A stretch of 64,000 bases of DNA from contig JAIBBY010000004.1 of assembly GCA_019694455.1 (NCBI GenBank), forward strand, positions 97,659 to 161,658, read 5' to 3'. The notes below the pieces were generated by a model. It was not told the origin of the DNA, searched no databases, and saw nothing but the letters and a program-made list of their open reading frames with translations. Both the position numbers and the translations under genes were made by a program. This document shows positions 26,501-34,438 of this stretch, one piece after another (the first letter of the stretch is position 1; every line of letters begins with the position of its first letter). The stretch is from Pirellulales bacterium. GTDB lineage: Bacteria; Planctomycetota; Planctomycetia; Pirellulales; JAEUIK01.

Positions 26501-28358
26501 GGCAGCAAGCGCCGCGACAGCGGACGTCGCACCAACCGAAACGCCAGTCACGGAAGAGGCTGCAGCGGCGCAATCCGCTGCCGAGTCAGAACCAGTCGAA
26601 GAGTCAGTGGACTATCACGCGCCGTTTGCTGGGATGCCTCTGCCGGTATTGGGTCGAGTGGTGGGTTATGTGCCAGAGCAGGAGATCTTCATCGAGCGCG
26701 ACCTCGATCTGGTCGAAGATTTGTTTGTTCACGATCACTTGTTCGTGCATGCCGAGAACAAGCCGCTGGCCGAGCGGTTGCCGGTGCAACCGTTGACCAT
26801 GAGCATGGAGTTTGTCGCCGAGGGGGCGGCTTTGCTCTCGCCCGGCAAGGGATTGATCGGTTTTGAGCAGGTGCGCGGCTTGCGCTGGGTGGGCCTGCGC
26901 GACCAGGAGCGGGCGCCGGTGCGGGTGGAATGTCGCGTGGCGGGGGACGACCCGGAAACGGGCGTGCGCCGCGTGAACTGCCAGATCTACTTCGAAGACA
27001 AGCTTAGTTTTTCCGCCACAGTGCTGATGGCGGAGGGTTACCGACAAGACCTGAATTTCGCCATCGCCGACTCCAGCCAGGACGGCCCATGGCCGTTTAC
27101 CGGCGAGCAGGTATACACCGAACGGCTGATGTTTCATGGCCCGGCGTTCCACTGCGTCGCCGAGATGGACCGGTTTGGCAATCCGGGCGCCTCGGCTTGG
27201 CTGCGCGCCATGCCGCGCGAGCGATTGTTCGCGTCGTTGTCCGAGCCAATGTTGCTCACCGATCCGTGCTTGATGGATGGCATCGGGCAGATCGTGGGAC
27301 TGTGGGCCTTGGCCAACGACCTGTACATCCTGCCCACCGGTTTTGAGAAATTGGAGCTTTACGGACCAATGCCGGACGCCGGCGCAGTGTTGCCGGTGAG
27401 GATGGAGGTGGTCGAGATCAATCCCGACACCAAGCAGATGCGCTTCAACATCGAAATCGAGGATGGCCAGGGGGGCCTTTGGCTGCGGGTCGCCAATTGG
27501 ACCGAATTTTTGTGGAAGTGGTCGACCAAATACGCCGACTCGACGCGTCTGCCGAACCGCTACTTGATTGGCGAGGAGTTGGCCGTGCCGGGCCTGCCCG
27601 AGGGTAGTGCCTTGGTCGTCGTCGAGCGGCAAGACTTCAAGGACATCGACCCCGATTGGGCGGGCCGGATTTTCCTGCATTCCGAGGAAATGCGCGAGTA
27701 TTGGCTGCTGGAAGGTCACAAGCAGCGGCGGCAGCGCGTCATGTCGCGCTGTGCCGTGAAAGACGCGGTGCGCGTTTGGTGGGCGCGGCGGCACGGAACC
27801 GAGTATCCGCATCCTGCCGACCTGATGTTGGTACACGACGAGCAGGGCGCCCCGCATCTGACGCCGATCGGCGATCCGGCTTGGCCACGGATTAGTCTGT
27901 CGCACACCAACGACTTGGCGGTGGGGGTGGCGAGCGATTTTGCAGTGGGCGTGGATGTCGAGGCGCTTGCCCGACCCATGCAAGATGTGTTGCCGTATAT
28001 GGCTACAGAAGCCGAACGAGCCTTGCTCGACAGCCTGGAAGGACAATTGCCAGGAGCGAGCTGGGCGGTGCGCTTGTGGTGCGCCAAGGAGGCGGTGGCC
28101 AAGCTGTTAGGCACGGGGCTCCAGGGCCGCCCCAAGGACTTTTTGGCGATAGACGCGGATGGTGAAGGTTGCGTACTGGTGCAGTATGTGCCGACGGATG
28201 AACGCTTTGTAGTCCATAGCGTCACCTGGTCGGAGCATGTGATCGCGTACGCCATGGCGCCCATGACCGCGCCAGCCGACAATGGGGGCCCTCAGCGCTG
28301 GCTGGATTCTTCATCAGGCGCTGGCGTCGCGGCGATGGCGACTGGTCAGCGGCAATGA
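23538..28358 (+). CDS. Lipid synthase subunit: KS-AT-DH with fused phosphopantetheinyl transferase
   Basis: 1606 aa. KS (about 1-470) has C209 in DAACASSL, H in LHGTGT and H in GHTMPAAGM, so it looks catalytic. AT (about 580-920) has S707 in GQSQGE, with Gln replacing the usual His of GHSxG, as in the AT of HglC-type subunits. A PS-DH-like double hotdog (about 1028-1330) has the likely base H1067 in VHDHLFVH and an Asp in DPCLMDGIGQ. The C-terminal part (about 1340-1575) is a Sfp-type phosphopantetheinyl transferase with ISLSHTND, VGVDVE (D1473, E1475) and WCAKEAVAKLLG, which would load the ACP of the partner protein. Overlaps the KR stop by ATGA. No thioesterase domain is visible. Together the two proteins carry KS, AT, ACP, KR, DH, ER and the loading enzyme. 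Confidence 0.9.
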   Translation: MMKDHDIAVVGMACRFPQAANLAQYWHNLANGVDGIRDLPAQRFREHANFYVPADHDAHIPFHRGGFLDEVVFNPVPYGIPPNLVKHGDPDQFFMLELVDLALRDARVAADAAVRRRTDVIIGRGAYPTGKLVELTMRAEMFDMVLELIDRQFPDLLRGRRDEIEAFCRGTCTPKAIDNVSTAVSNITASRTANRLNLRGAAYAVDAACASSLLAVEQATHRLRMHQCDLAVAAGLFLSMTPSFLYVFTRLGALSAAQISRPLDRRSDGLLVGEGGGAVILKRLEDALRDGDSIYAIVKGVGSASDGGDVDVLAPSSGGQVLCLENAYRDAGVDRDSINLLELHGTGTVVGDAVEVETIKTFYGTSSQPPTARAMGSVKSMIGHTMPAAGMASFIKIAMALSNKIIPPTLNCDQPREELIDAPFYVATQARPWVHNPALGPRRAGANAFGFGGINAHVVMEEVAAETGRSSMVAIPRPIQPSVRRASELLVFSAESAAELTARIERLERYLAQDWQNATLADVALTLAGEVEQAHAHKLTIICDDFASLDRFAKLAKERLTTNRGFDDVEEIYYSDAATRQEGKIAYIFPGMGFPGLIGNYPDHLLELCMHFPEVREEFDFFEDRDRHPEDTIPTSSVFSPPASLPEEYRAKLKKRLAPPKVDEYTATDAPAHERYLAAMGVTLSNWVGWVLLRKFNIPVDMVAGQSQGEMAALCVAGVCDFHETAPDFWKVVNVDTRDLSGQRLAFAWASAEKVQPLLDQNPGTYMAIYMAPEGVIFGGEREGLMRVGEELRKEQVLVTLLPYPPIHTPALSHLRDELTTELNPEGFDLKKPQIDLYSSILADKYPDDAAGIRETLMLNIDHPLRIWQTIRRMYDDGARVFVQVGGGHMAAHLERLLPEGAKTVTAALDVDTRDPITQLHHLCATLLIAGVPLSLSPLFETRSATRLDLDATASEPQPRKIEIPLRIDWSPLYHESVIPRRALERQAAASAATADVAPTETPVTEEAAAAQSAAESEPVEESVDYHAPFAGMPLPVLGRVVGYVPEQEIFIERDLDLVEDLFVHDHLFVHAENKPLAERLPVQPLTMSMEFVAEGAALLSPGKGLIGFEQVRGLRWVGLRDQERAPVRVECRVAGDDPETGVRRVNCQIYFEDKLSFSATVLMAEGYRQDLNFAIADSSQDGPWPFTGEQVYTERLMFHGPAFHCVAEMDRFGNPGASAWLRAMPRERLFASLSEPMLLTDPCLMDGIGQIVGLWALANDLYILPTGFEKLELYGPMPDAGAVLPVRMEVVEINPDTKQMRFNIEIEDGQGGLWLRVANWTEFLWKWSTKYADSTRLPNRYLIGEELAVPGLPEGSALVVVERQDFKDIDPDWAGRIFLHSEEMREYWLLEGHKQRRQRVMSRCAVKDAVRVWWARRHGTEYPHPADLMLVHDEQGAPHLTPIGDPAWPRISLSHTNDLAVGVASDFAVGVDVEALARPMQDVLPYMATEAERALLDSLEGQLPGASWAVRLWCAKEAVAKLLGTGLQGRPKDFLAIDADGEGCVLVQYVPTDERFVVHSVTWSEHVIAYAMAPMTAPADNGGPQRWLDSSSGAGVAAMATGQRQ

Positions 28359-28471
28359 CGTTCGTTAGGCTCAGAAGTTGGTTCGCATACGAAATGAATC
28401 GGCCGCTGTGTGCATTGCGATGGCGCCGCCGGATTGATCTTTAGTTCACCGAATCTGACAAGGTGCAAACG

Positions 28472-29872
28472 ATGGCCACCGAAGTGCAACGGGCGCCTCA
28501 AACAACTGACATGGCTGACGGGCCAGAGGAGCCGATGTCCGTGCGATTGCGTTCGTTGCAGCTCGGAGAGGCCGAACGGCGTCGCGACGGCGGCAGTTGG
28601 CGACGGCGCATCACTTGGCTGATCGCGCTGGCGGCGATCGCCGGCGGCGCTGGTTTGGCCGCCAAGTATCGCGGCACGGGGGGCGCCGGAGAATTGAAAG
28701 AGTTCGAAGCGTTCAGTTTTGGAGCGCCCAAGCCAGCTGAATCATTGCAGTTGGCTGGATTTGTTTATCCACGACATGTCGTGAAGATCACTCCCCGGTC
28801 GGCCGGCACGATCATTGAGTTTCCGGTTAGCGTCGGCGACAAGGTGACCAAGGGGCAACTGATTGCCCAGGTCGATCCGACGACTTATCAAGCACAAGTC
28901 GATCAGGCCAAGGCTTCGCTCGAAATGGCCCAGATTCAACTGCGCGAATTGCAGAATGGGGCATTGCCCGAAGAAATTGCCGCCGCCGAGGCGCTGCGCG
29001 ACCAAGCCAAGGCGACCGCCGAGTTTCTGAAGAGCGAGTTGGAACGTCGCATCGAATTGAACAAACGGAACAACGATGCCGTGACCGACGCCGAGATGGT
29101 GCAAACGGTCTCGAAATACACCGAGGCGCAAGCTACGCTGCGCAATCAAGAGCAGCAGGTGGCGCTCATCAAGCGCGGCCCGCGCGAAGAGCGCATCGCC
29201 GCGGCAGAGGCCGAAGTGCGGCGCAACGAGGCGGCGCTTGCCAATAGCCAATATTGGCGCCTGGTCACGCGACTCGAATCGCCAATCGACGGCGTCGTGC
29301 TGCGCAAGACGGCCGAGGCAGGTGAAGACATTCACCCCGAATTGGCCTTCACCAGCCTGTGCGAAGTGGCCGACATGAACGACCTGTTGGCGCAAGTCGA
29401 CGTGCAGGAAGACAGCCTCAAAGACGTGCAGATCGGCCAAAAGTGCGTCATCGTGCCGGACGCGTACAAAGATCAGAAGTACGAGGCGCATGTCAGCTTC
29501 ATTGAGCCCGTTTTAAACGTGGCGCGCGGTGTCGGCACGGTACATGTGAAGATCGACAACCCAGACGATCGCCTGATGGTGAACATGAACTGCCAGGTGA
29601 CGTTTGAGCCCGACGCCACGAAGGCGGCCGCAGCGGAAAACAGCGTGCCTACCGTGCCGCAATCGGCGCTGCTCAAAGACGGCGATCAGTCGTATGTCTA
29701 CGTGGTGGAGAATCAAATCGCCCACAAACGGGTGGTGGAGTTGGGCGCCACGGTTGATAGCGACGTCGAAATCAAGAGCGGGCTCACGAAGGGCGACATT
29801 GTCATTCAGGCGCCAGCCTCCGATCTGCAGGACGGCCAAAGCGTGAAAATCCGCACTCAGGCATCCGCCTAG
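28472..29872 (+). CDS. HlyD/DevB-type membrane fusion protein
   Basis: 466 aa. A short cytoplasmic N-terminus is followed by one membrane helix (TWLIALAAIAGGAGLAA), a lipoyl-like half (IIEFPVSVGDKVTKGQLIAQVD), a long coiled-coil hairpin (about residues 140-265), the second lipoyl half (SPIDGVVLRKTAEAGEDIHPE) and beta-barrel domains (VDVQEDSLKDVQIGQKCVIVPD). That is the layout of periplasmic adaptors for tripartite ABC exporters (MacA, DevB). ATG 28472 follows AAGGTG by 6 bases and is preferred over GTG 28463. It sits 113 bases downstream of the synthase gene and 20 bases upstream of the ATPase gene, so it is inferred to export the synthase product. Confidence 0.88.
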   Translation: MATEVQRAPQTTDMADGPEEPMSVRLRSLQLGEAERRRDGGSWRRRITWLIALAAIAGGAGLAAKYRGTGGAGELKEFEAFSFGAPKPAESLQLAGFVYPRHVVKITPRSAGTIIEFPVSVGDKVTKGQLIAQVDPTTYQAQVDQAKASLEMAQIQLRELQNGALPEEIAAAEALRDQAKATAEFLKSELERRIELNKRNNDAVTDAEMVQTVSKYTEAQATLRNQEQQVALIKRGPREERIAAAEAEVRRNEAALANSQYWRLVTRLESPIDGVVLRKTAEAGEDIHPELAFTSLCEVADMNDLLAQVDVQEDSLKDVQIGQKCVIVPDAYKDQKYEAHVSFIEPVLNVARGVGTVHVKIDNPDDRLMVNMNCQVTFEPDATKAAAAENSVPTVPQSALLKDGDQSYVYVVENQIAHKRVVELGATVDSDVEIKSGLTKGDIVIQAPASDLQDGQSVKIRTQASA

Positions 29873-29892
29873 ATCGAGTTGGCGAAAAATCC

Positions 29893-30657
29893 ATGTCGGA
29901 CGGTTCCATTGTGCATTTGCGTGGCGTCTCCAAGCACTACGCTCGCGGCAGCGAGAAAGTGCAGGTGTTACATCACGTCGATTTGGACATCGCCAAGGGA
30001 GACTTTGTCGCGTTGATTGGGCCGAGCGGTTCCGGCAAGACCACGCTTCTCAATTTGATTGCCGGGCTCGACCAACCGACGACCGGCAAGGTAGTGGTGG
30101 GTGACGTGGACATCACCCATCTCGACGAAGCGAGCTTGGCGCGCTGGCGCACCAACGCGATTGGGTTTGTGTTTCAGTTCTTTCATTTGATCCCCGTGCT
30201 CACGGCCTATGAGAACGTGGAGTTGCCGCTGCTGTTGATGCGCATGTCGGCCAAGCGGCGCCGCGAACAGGTGCTCACCGTGCTGGAGGCCGTCGGGCTA
30301 GATCATCGCCTCACACATCGTCCGGGACAGCTCTCCGGCGGCGAGCAGCAGAGGGTAGGCATTGCGCGGGCGCTGGCCACCGACCCGGCGCTGATCGTGG
30401 CCGACGAGCCGACAGGCGATCTAGACACGAAAAAGTCGAAGGAGATTCTCGATCTGCTCCAAGACCTGCAAGAGAACTTGAAAAAATCGATTCTGCTGGT
30501 GACGCACGATCCCACCTGCGCGGCGCGCACCCGCCGTGTGCTGCGGATCGACAGCGGCGTGCTAGTGGAGGACCGTATCAATCCCCCCAGCCCGCGCCGT
30601 TCAGCCCGGCAACCGGTGGGCGCCGCGCCAACCGGCGCCGAACTCGAGCCGCACTAG
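29893..30657 (+). CDS. ABC exporter ATPase, MacB/LolD/DevA type
   Basis: 254 aa. Walker A GPSGSGKTTLLN, Q-loop FVFQFFHLIPVLTAYENV, signature LSGGEQQRVGIARAL, Walker B LIVADEPTGDLD and H-loop VTHDP are all present. The ENVELPLLLM text after the Q-loop is characteristic of the MacB/LolD/FtsE-like class that pairs with FtsX-fold permeases. It powers export through the two permeases downstream. A Pro/Arg-rich C-terminal tail of about 25 residues is atypical. Confidence 0.93.
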   Translation: MSDGSIVHLRGVSKHYARGSEKVQVLHHVDLDIAKGDFVALIGPSGSGKTTLLNLIAGLDQPTTGKVVVGDVDITHLDEASLARWRTNAIGFVFQFFHLIPVLTAYENVELPLLLMRMSAKRRREQVLTVLEAVGLDHRLTHRPGQLSGGEQQRVGIARALATDPALIVADEPTGDLDTKKSKEILDLLQDLQENLKKSILLVTHDPTCAARTRRVLRIDSGVLVEDRINPPSPRRSARQPVGAAPTGAELEPH

Positions 30658-30738
30658 CCGCCTGCCCGACCCTGCGATTGTCGGCGCGTACCGCGCCGCT
30701 CGCCACGTTCCAACCTTGTCAACGAATCGACTCCCACC

Positions 30739-31908
30739 GTGGGAAAATTTGTCGTCTTAGTCCTGAAGAACCTGGGGCGAAGCAAAGTTCGCACCACACT
30801 CACCGCGCTGGCCGTGACGGTGCTGGTGACGATTTGCACGATCGTCGTCACGGTGACTTCGGCGGTCGAGGTGCAACTAAGCAGCGAGTCGGCCCAGTCG
30901 AAATTGATTGTCACCGAGCGCTGGGTGGCGCCGAGCGAGGTGCCGGTCAAGTATCTGCCGCAGCTCACCAAAATTCCGGGCGTGCAAGATTGGACGGTGT
31001 GGAACCTGTACACCGGCTTTTTCGACGACGCCATGAGCCGCGACAAAGCGGGACTCGGCATCGCCACCCGCGTCGAGAACATTGTGCGCATGCACCCGGG
31101 GCTGGAGAAGGTTGACCCAGCGGCGATCGAGGCCCTGCGGAATGAAAAGAACGGCTGCATCCTGGGCGCATCGATCGCCACCGCGATGAACTGGAAGGTC
31201 GGCCAACAGTTCACCTTTCACAGCACCTCCCACCTGGGCAAGAACCTCACTTTCAAGGTGGTGGGCATTGCGCCGCCGGGCACGTGGGCGCTCAACTTCT
31301 TCTTTCGCAACGACTATTTCGAAGAAGCCGCCAGCAACAAAGAAAGTGTGAGCATCGTGTGGTTGCTGCTACGCGAGTTGCGCGACGTGAACTCGGTGAC
31401 CGCGCGGATTCAAGAGAACTTTCGTCAGCCCGAGCTGAAAGTCGAGACGGAGTCGGCTGGCGTCGCGCGTATCGCCGAACGGGCCCAAGCGATCCTGGCG
31501 ATCATTCGCATGGTGGTGGCGATCTTGCTATTGGACATGGTGATCATCCTGTCGAACGCGATCAGCATTTCCACGCGCGAGCGGCGCGTCGAAATGGCGG
31601 TGCTCAAGGTGCTGGGCTTTGCGCCGGTGCACATCATGGCGCTGGTCATTGGAGAAGCGACGTTTGTCGGCGGGATGAGCGGGCTGTTTGGCGCTTCGAT
31701 CGCCTACGCGGTGTCGCAGCTTTCGTTGGCCGGAGTTCTACCCACCGATAACGCGTTTGCCGGCTTTATGATTTTGTTTCCGGTGACGGAATACATGCTG
31801 CTGCAAGGCTTTTTGCTGGGGGCGGGCGTGGGCTTTATTGGCAGCGCGATTCCGGCGTGGAATGCCCGCAAAGTCAAAGTCTCGGAAGTCTTTTCCCGGA
31901 TTGCTTGA
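30739..31908 (+). CDS. FtsX-fold ABC permease 1 (DevC-like)
   Basis: 389 aa from GTG 30739. One membrane helix near the N-terminus (TTLTALAVTVLVTICTIVV), a periplasmic domain (about 45-245), then three C-terminal helices (AILAIIRMVVAILLLDMVII, IGEATFVGGMSGLFGASIAY, YMLLQGFLLGAGVGFIGSAI). This is the MacB/FtsX four-helix plan without an ATPase domain, as in DevC. The conserved coupling segment ISISTRERRVEMAVLKVLGF precedes the third helix. It uses the ATPase just upstream. Confidence 0.88.
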   Translation: MGKFVVLVLKNLGRSKVRTTLTALAVTVLVTICTIVVTVTSAVEVQLSSESAQSKLIVTERWVAPSEVPVKYLPQLTKIPGVQDWTVWNLYTGFFDDAMSRDKAGLGIATRVENIVRMHPGLEKVDPAAIEALRNEKNGCILGASIATAMNWKVGQQFTFHSTSHLGKNLTFKVVGIAPPGTWALNFFFRNDYFEEAASNKESVSIVWLLLRELRDVNSVTARIQENFRQPELKVETESAGVARIAERAQAILAIIRMVVAILLLDMVIILSNAISISTRERRVEMAVLKVLGFAPVHIMALVIGEATFVGGMSGLFGASIAYAVSQLSLAGVLPTDNAFAGFMILFPVTEYMLLQGFLLGAGVGFIGSAIPAWNARKVKVSEVFSRIA

Positions 31909-31910
31909 GC

Positions 31911-33056
31911 ATGGTCCCAGTCTCCTACAACTACCGCAGCCTGATCGTGCGTTGGAAGACCACGCTGATGACGGCATCGGGCTTTACGTTGGTAGTGGGG
32001 GCGCTGATTGTGATGCTGGCTTTCATCAACGGCATCCAAGAGGTATGCGCCACCAGCGGCGAGCCAGAGAACGTGGTGGTGCTCAGCAAGGGGGCTGGCG
32101 ATGAGATCTTAAGTCAAATGGATCGGGGTGTTATCTCGCAGCTCGAAAGCACGCGCGGCTTCGCTGGCCCAGAGGGGGGCAGGCCGCTCGTCAGTCGCGA
32201 ACTGTTCGTGATCGCCAATCGCTTTTTGACCAAGAACGACTACGCCGTGCTGGCGGTGCGCGGGGTGGTGCCCGCCGCGTTCGATGTGCATAGCAAGGTG
32301 CGCTTTGAGTCGGGACGGCGGTTTCGACCGGGCGCCAGCGAGGTGGTCATTGGCAAAGGGGTGGCGCAAAGCAACCAGTTGAAGATTGGCGATTCGTTCA
32401 CGATTGGCCGCAAACAGTGGCGGGTGGTGGGGGTGTTTTCGGCGGCCGGCTCGGCGCTAGAATCTGAAATCTGGTGCGATTTGAGCGAACTGGCCAGCCA
32501 GTTCAAGCGCGAGGGGCTGTACACCAGCGTTTGCATGCGCGCGGCGAATCCCGATGAGGCCGTGCGTCTGGCGAATTCGCTCACCAAGAGCCGCCGCATG
32601 AATGTTGAAGCCCAAACCGAAACCAACTACTACGCCAAGCAGGCCGAGCAAACCAAGTTTCTCGAATCCGCCGCCTGGGTCATTGCTTGGTTCATGGGCG
32701 TCGGCGCCATCTTCGGCGTGATGAACACCATGTACGCCGCGATCAATCAACGCATCAAAGACATCGCGGTGATGCGAATCATGGGGTTTCAACCGCGGGA
32801 GATTTTGCTGTCGTTCCTCACAGAATCGATTCTGATCGCCATTGTGGGGGGGCTGTTGGGGGCGGGCGTGGGGTACCTGGTCAACGGCATCACCCAGAAC
32901 ACCGACATCGGCGCGCGGCAAGTGCAATTCGCCTTTCGCGTCGACCTGCCCACCTTGTTGCTCGCGGGGACCTTCTCGATTGTGATGGGGGTGGCGGGGG
33001 GACTGTTTCCGGCCTTGAGCGCCATGCGCATCAAACCGATCGAAGCGCTGCGGTAG
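31911..33056 (+). CDS. FtsX-fold ABC permease 2 (DevC-like)
   Basis: 381 aa; ATG lies 2 bases after the stop of permease 1, so the two are translationally coupled. Same plan: N-terminal helix (TASGFTLVVGALIVMLAFI), periplasmic region, then three helices (SAAWVIAWFMGVGAIFGVMN, ESILIAIVGGLLGAGVGYLV, LLLAGTFSIVMGVAGGLFPA) with coupling segment AAINQRIKDIAVMRIMGFQP. It is clearly different in sequence from permease 1. A heterodimer of two permeases with one ATPase is inferred; canonical DevC and MacB work as homodimers. Confidence 0.88.
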   Translation: MVPVSYNYRSLIVRWKTTLMTASGFTLVVGALIVMLAFINGIQEVCATSGEPENVVVLSKGAGDEILSQMDRGVISQLESTRGFAGPEGGRPLVSRELFVIANRFLTKNDYAVLAVRGVVPAAFDVHSKVRFESGRRFRPGASEVVIGKGVAQSNQLKIGDSFTIGRKQWRVVGVFSAAGSALESEIWCDLSELASQFKREGLYTSVCMRAANPDEAVRLANSLTKSRRMNVEAQTETNYYAKQAEQTKFLESAAWVIAWFMGVGAIFGVMNTMYAAINQRIKDIAVMRIMGFQPREILLSFLTESILIAIVGGLLGAGVGYLVNGITQNTDIGARQVQFAFRVDLPTLLLAGTFSIVMGVAGGLFPALSAMRIKPIEALR

Positions 33057-33158
33057 CCGCGCGAATCGGCTACGATGTTGGGCTCTGGAAACGCGGCGAT
33101 GGCCCGGTTGCATCGGGCGCCGCGTGGTCTATCCGATCCTTTTCGACGCGCTTCTTTC

Positions 33159-34427
33159 ATGCATGCCATCCTCGTCTCCGTGGGGAGCATGGGCGACACG
33201 CTCCCCTTCATCATCATTGGCCGAGCCTTGCGCGAGCGCGGACACCGCGTCACGCTGGTGGGCAACGCTCATTTCATCGACATGTTTCGCAAGGAAGGGT
33301 TTGAGTACGCCGAATCGCTCTCCGAAGAGCAATACCAGGTGTTTCTCGAAGGTCAGGTCAACTGGTCTGGCGCGCGGGCCCTCAAGGAGATGGGGGAGTT
33401 GGTCAAAGACCAAATCCCCAAAGTCTATCGCTTGATTGAAGAGCGCTATGTGCCCGGCGAAACCGTCGTGGCGTCGCAGGGCTATGCCTTTGGCGCGCGC
33501 ATCGCCCAGGAAAAGCTGGGAGTGCCGACGGCCACGGTGCATCTGCAGCCGATGTGGCTGCGCAGCATCTACGACCCGGTGGGCCTGCCCGAGTGGACTC
33601 CGCGCTTTGTTCCGGCGGGGCTTGATCGGCTGATCGATTGGGTCGTCGACAAGGGAATGGCGCCGCCGACCAACGAGTTCCGCGCCGAATTAGGGATGCC
33701 GCCGGCCAACTTCATCATGAAACACTGGTGGAACTCGCCGCAATTGGTGCTGGCGATGTACCCCGAGTGGTTCAACCCCCCGCAGGCTGACTATCCACCG
33801 CAGACGCGGTTGCCGGGCTTTCCGATTCTCAAGGTGAAGCACGACGAATTCGCTTCGCCTGAGTTGGAGAGTTTTTTGGAAGCCGGCGATCCGCCGATCC
33901 TGTTCATGCAAAGCTCAGTGACCAACGAAGCGCACCGATATTTCCAAACCTCGGTCGAGATCGCCAAGAGCCTGCGGCGTCGCGCCATTTTGATCACGCC
34001 GCACCCCGAGCAGATTCCAGACAACCTGCCTCCCGAAATCGCCTACTTCCGCTTTGTCCCGTTAGACAAGGTGCTGCATCGCTGCTGCTTCCATGTGCAT
34101 CATGGCGGCATCGGCACGATTGCGCACACACTGGCGGCGGGCATCCCACAACTCACCGTGCCAATGGTCTACGATCAGCCTGATAACTCGCAGCGGCTAT
34201 TGCGCCTGAAGGCGTCGGGCTTTTTGAAGATCGGCAAATACACGGTTCGCCGCGCCAGTCGCGTGATTCGCGAACTGTTGGAATCGCCCGACGTGGCGGA
34301 GCGCTGCCGCCTGTACGCCAAGAAGATGGCCGAGACCGACGCGTTGGACACGACCTGCCGATTGCTGGAGGCGCTGAACGAAGAACCCGCCGGCAGCCAG
34401 GCGCCGTTGGCGCCGCTATCGGTGTGA
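33159..34427 (+). CDS. UGT/RhlB-like glycosyltransferase, likely lipid glycosylation
   Basis: 422 aa with the GT1/GT-B plan: N-terminal ILVSVGSMGDTLPFIIIGRALRERGH (acceptor side) and the C-terminal donor motif FVHHGGIGTIAHTLAAGIPQ (H314-H315-G316-G317 region) then VPMVYDQPDNSQRL. The DQPDN text and spacing resemble RhlB-type rhamnosyltransferases and sterol/lipid UGTs, which put a nucleotide-linked sugar on a hydroxylated lipid. ATG 33159 (MHAILVSVGSMGD) is chosen from several upstream in-frame codons because the fold starts there. It is the last forward gene of the synthase/exporter unit, 102 bases after permease 2, so transfer of a sugar to the synthase product is inferred. Confidence 0.87.
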   Translation: MHAILVSVGSMGDTLPFIIIGRALRERGHRVTLVGNAHFIDMFRKEGFEYAESLSEEQYQVFLEGQVNWSGARALKEMGELVKDQIPKVYRLIEERYVPGETVVASQGYAFGARIAQEKLGVPTATVHLQPMWLRSIYDPVGLPEWTPRFVPAGLDRLIDWVVDKGMAPPTNEFRAELGMPPANFIMKHWWNSPQLVLAMYPEWFNPPQADYPPQTRLPGFPILKVKHDEFASPELESFLEAGDPPILFMQSSVTNEAHRYFQTSVEIAKSLRRRAILITPHPEQIPDNLPPEIAYFRFVPLDKVLHRCCFHVHHGGIGTIAHTLAAGIPQLTVPMVYDQPDNSQRLLRLKASGFLKIGKYTVRRASRVIRELLESPDVAERCRLYAKKMAETDALDTTCRLLEALNEEPAGSQAPLAPLSV

Positions 34428-34438
34428 CGCGCGGCGTC
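34426..34438. terminator. Small hairpin between convergent GT and methyltransferase genes
   Basis: GACGC-GCG-GCGTC in the 9-base gap between the two stops. Short and without T-tract; it is the only end-of-operon structure seen here. Confidence 0.25.
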
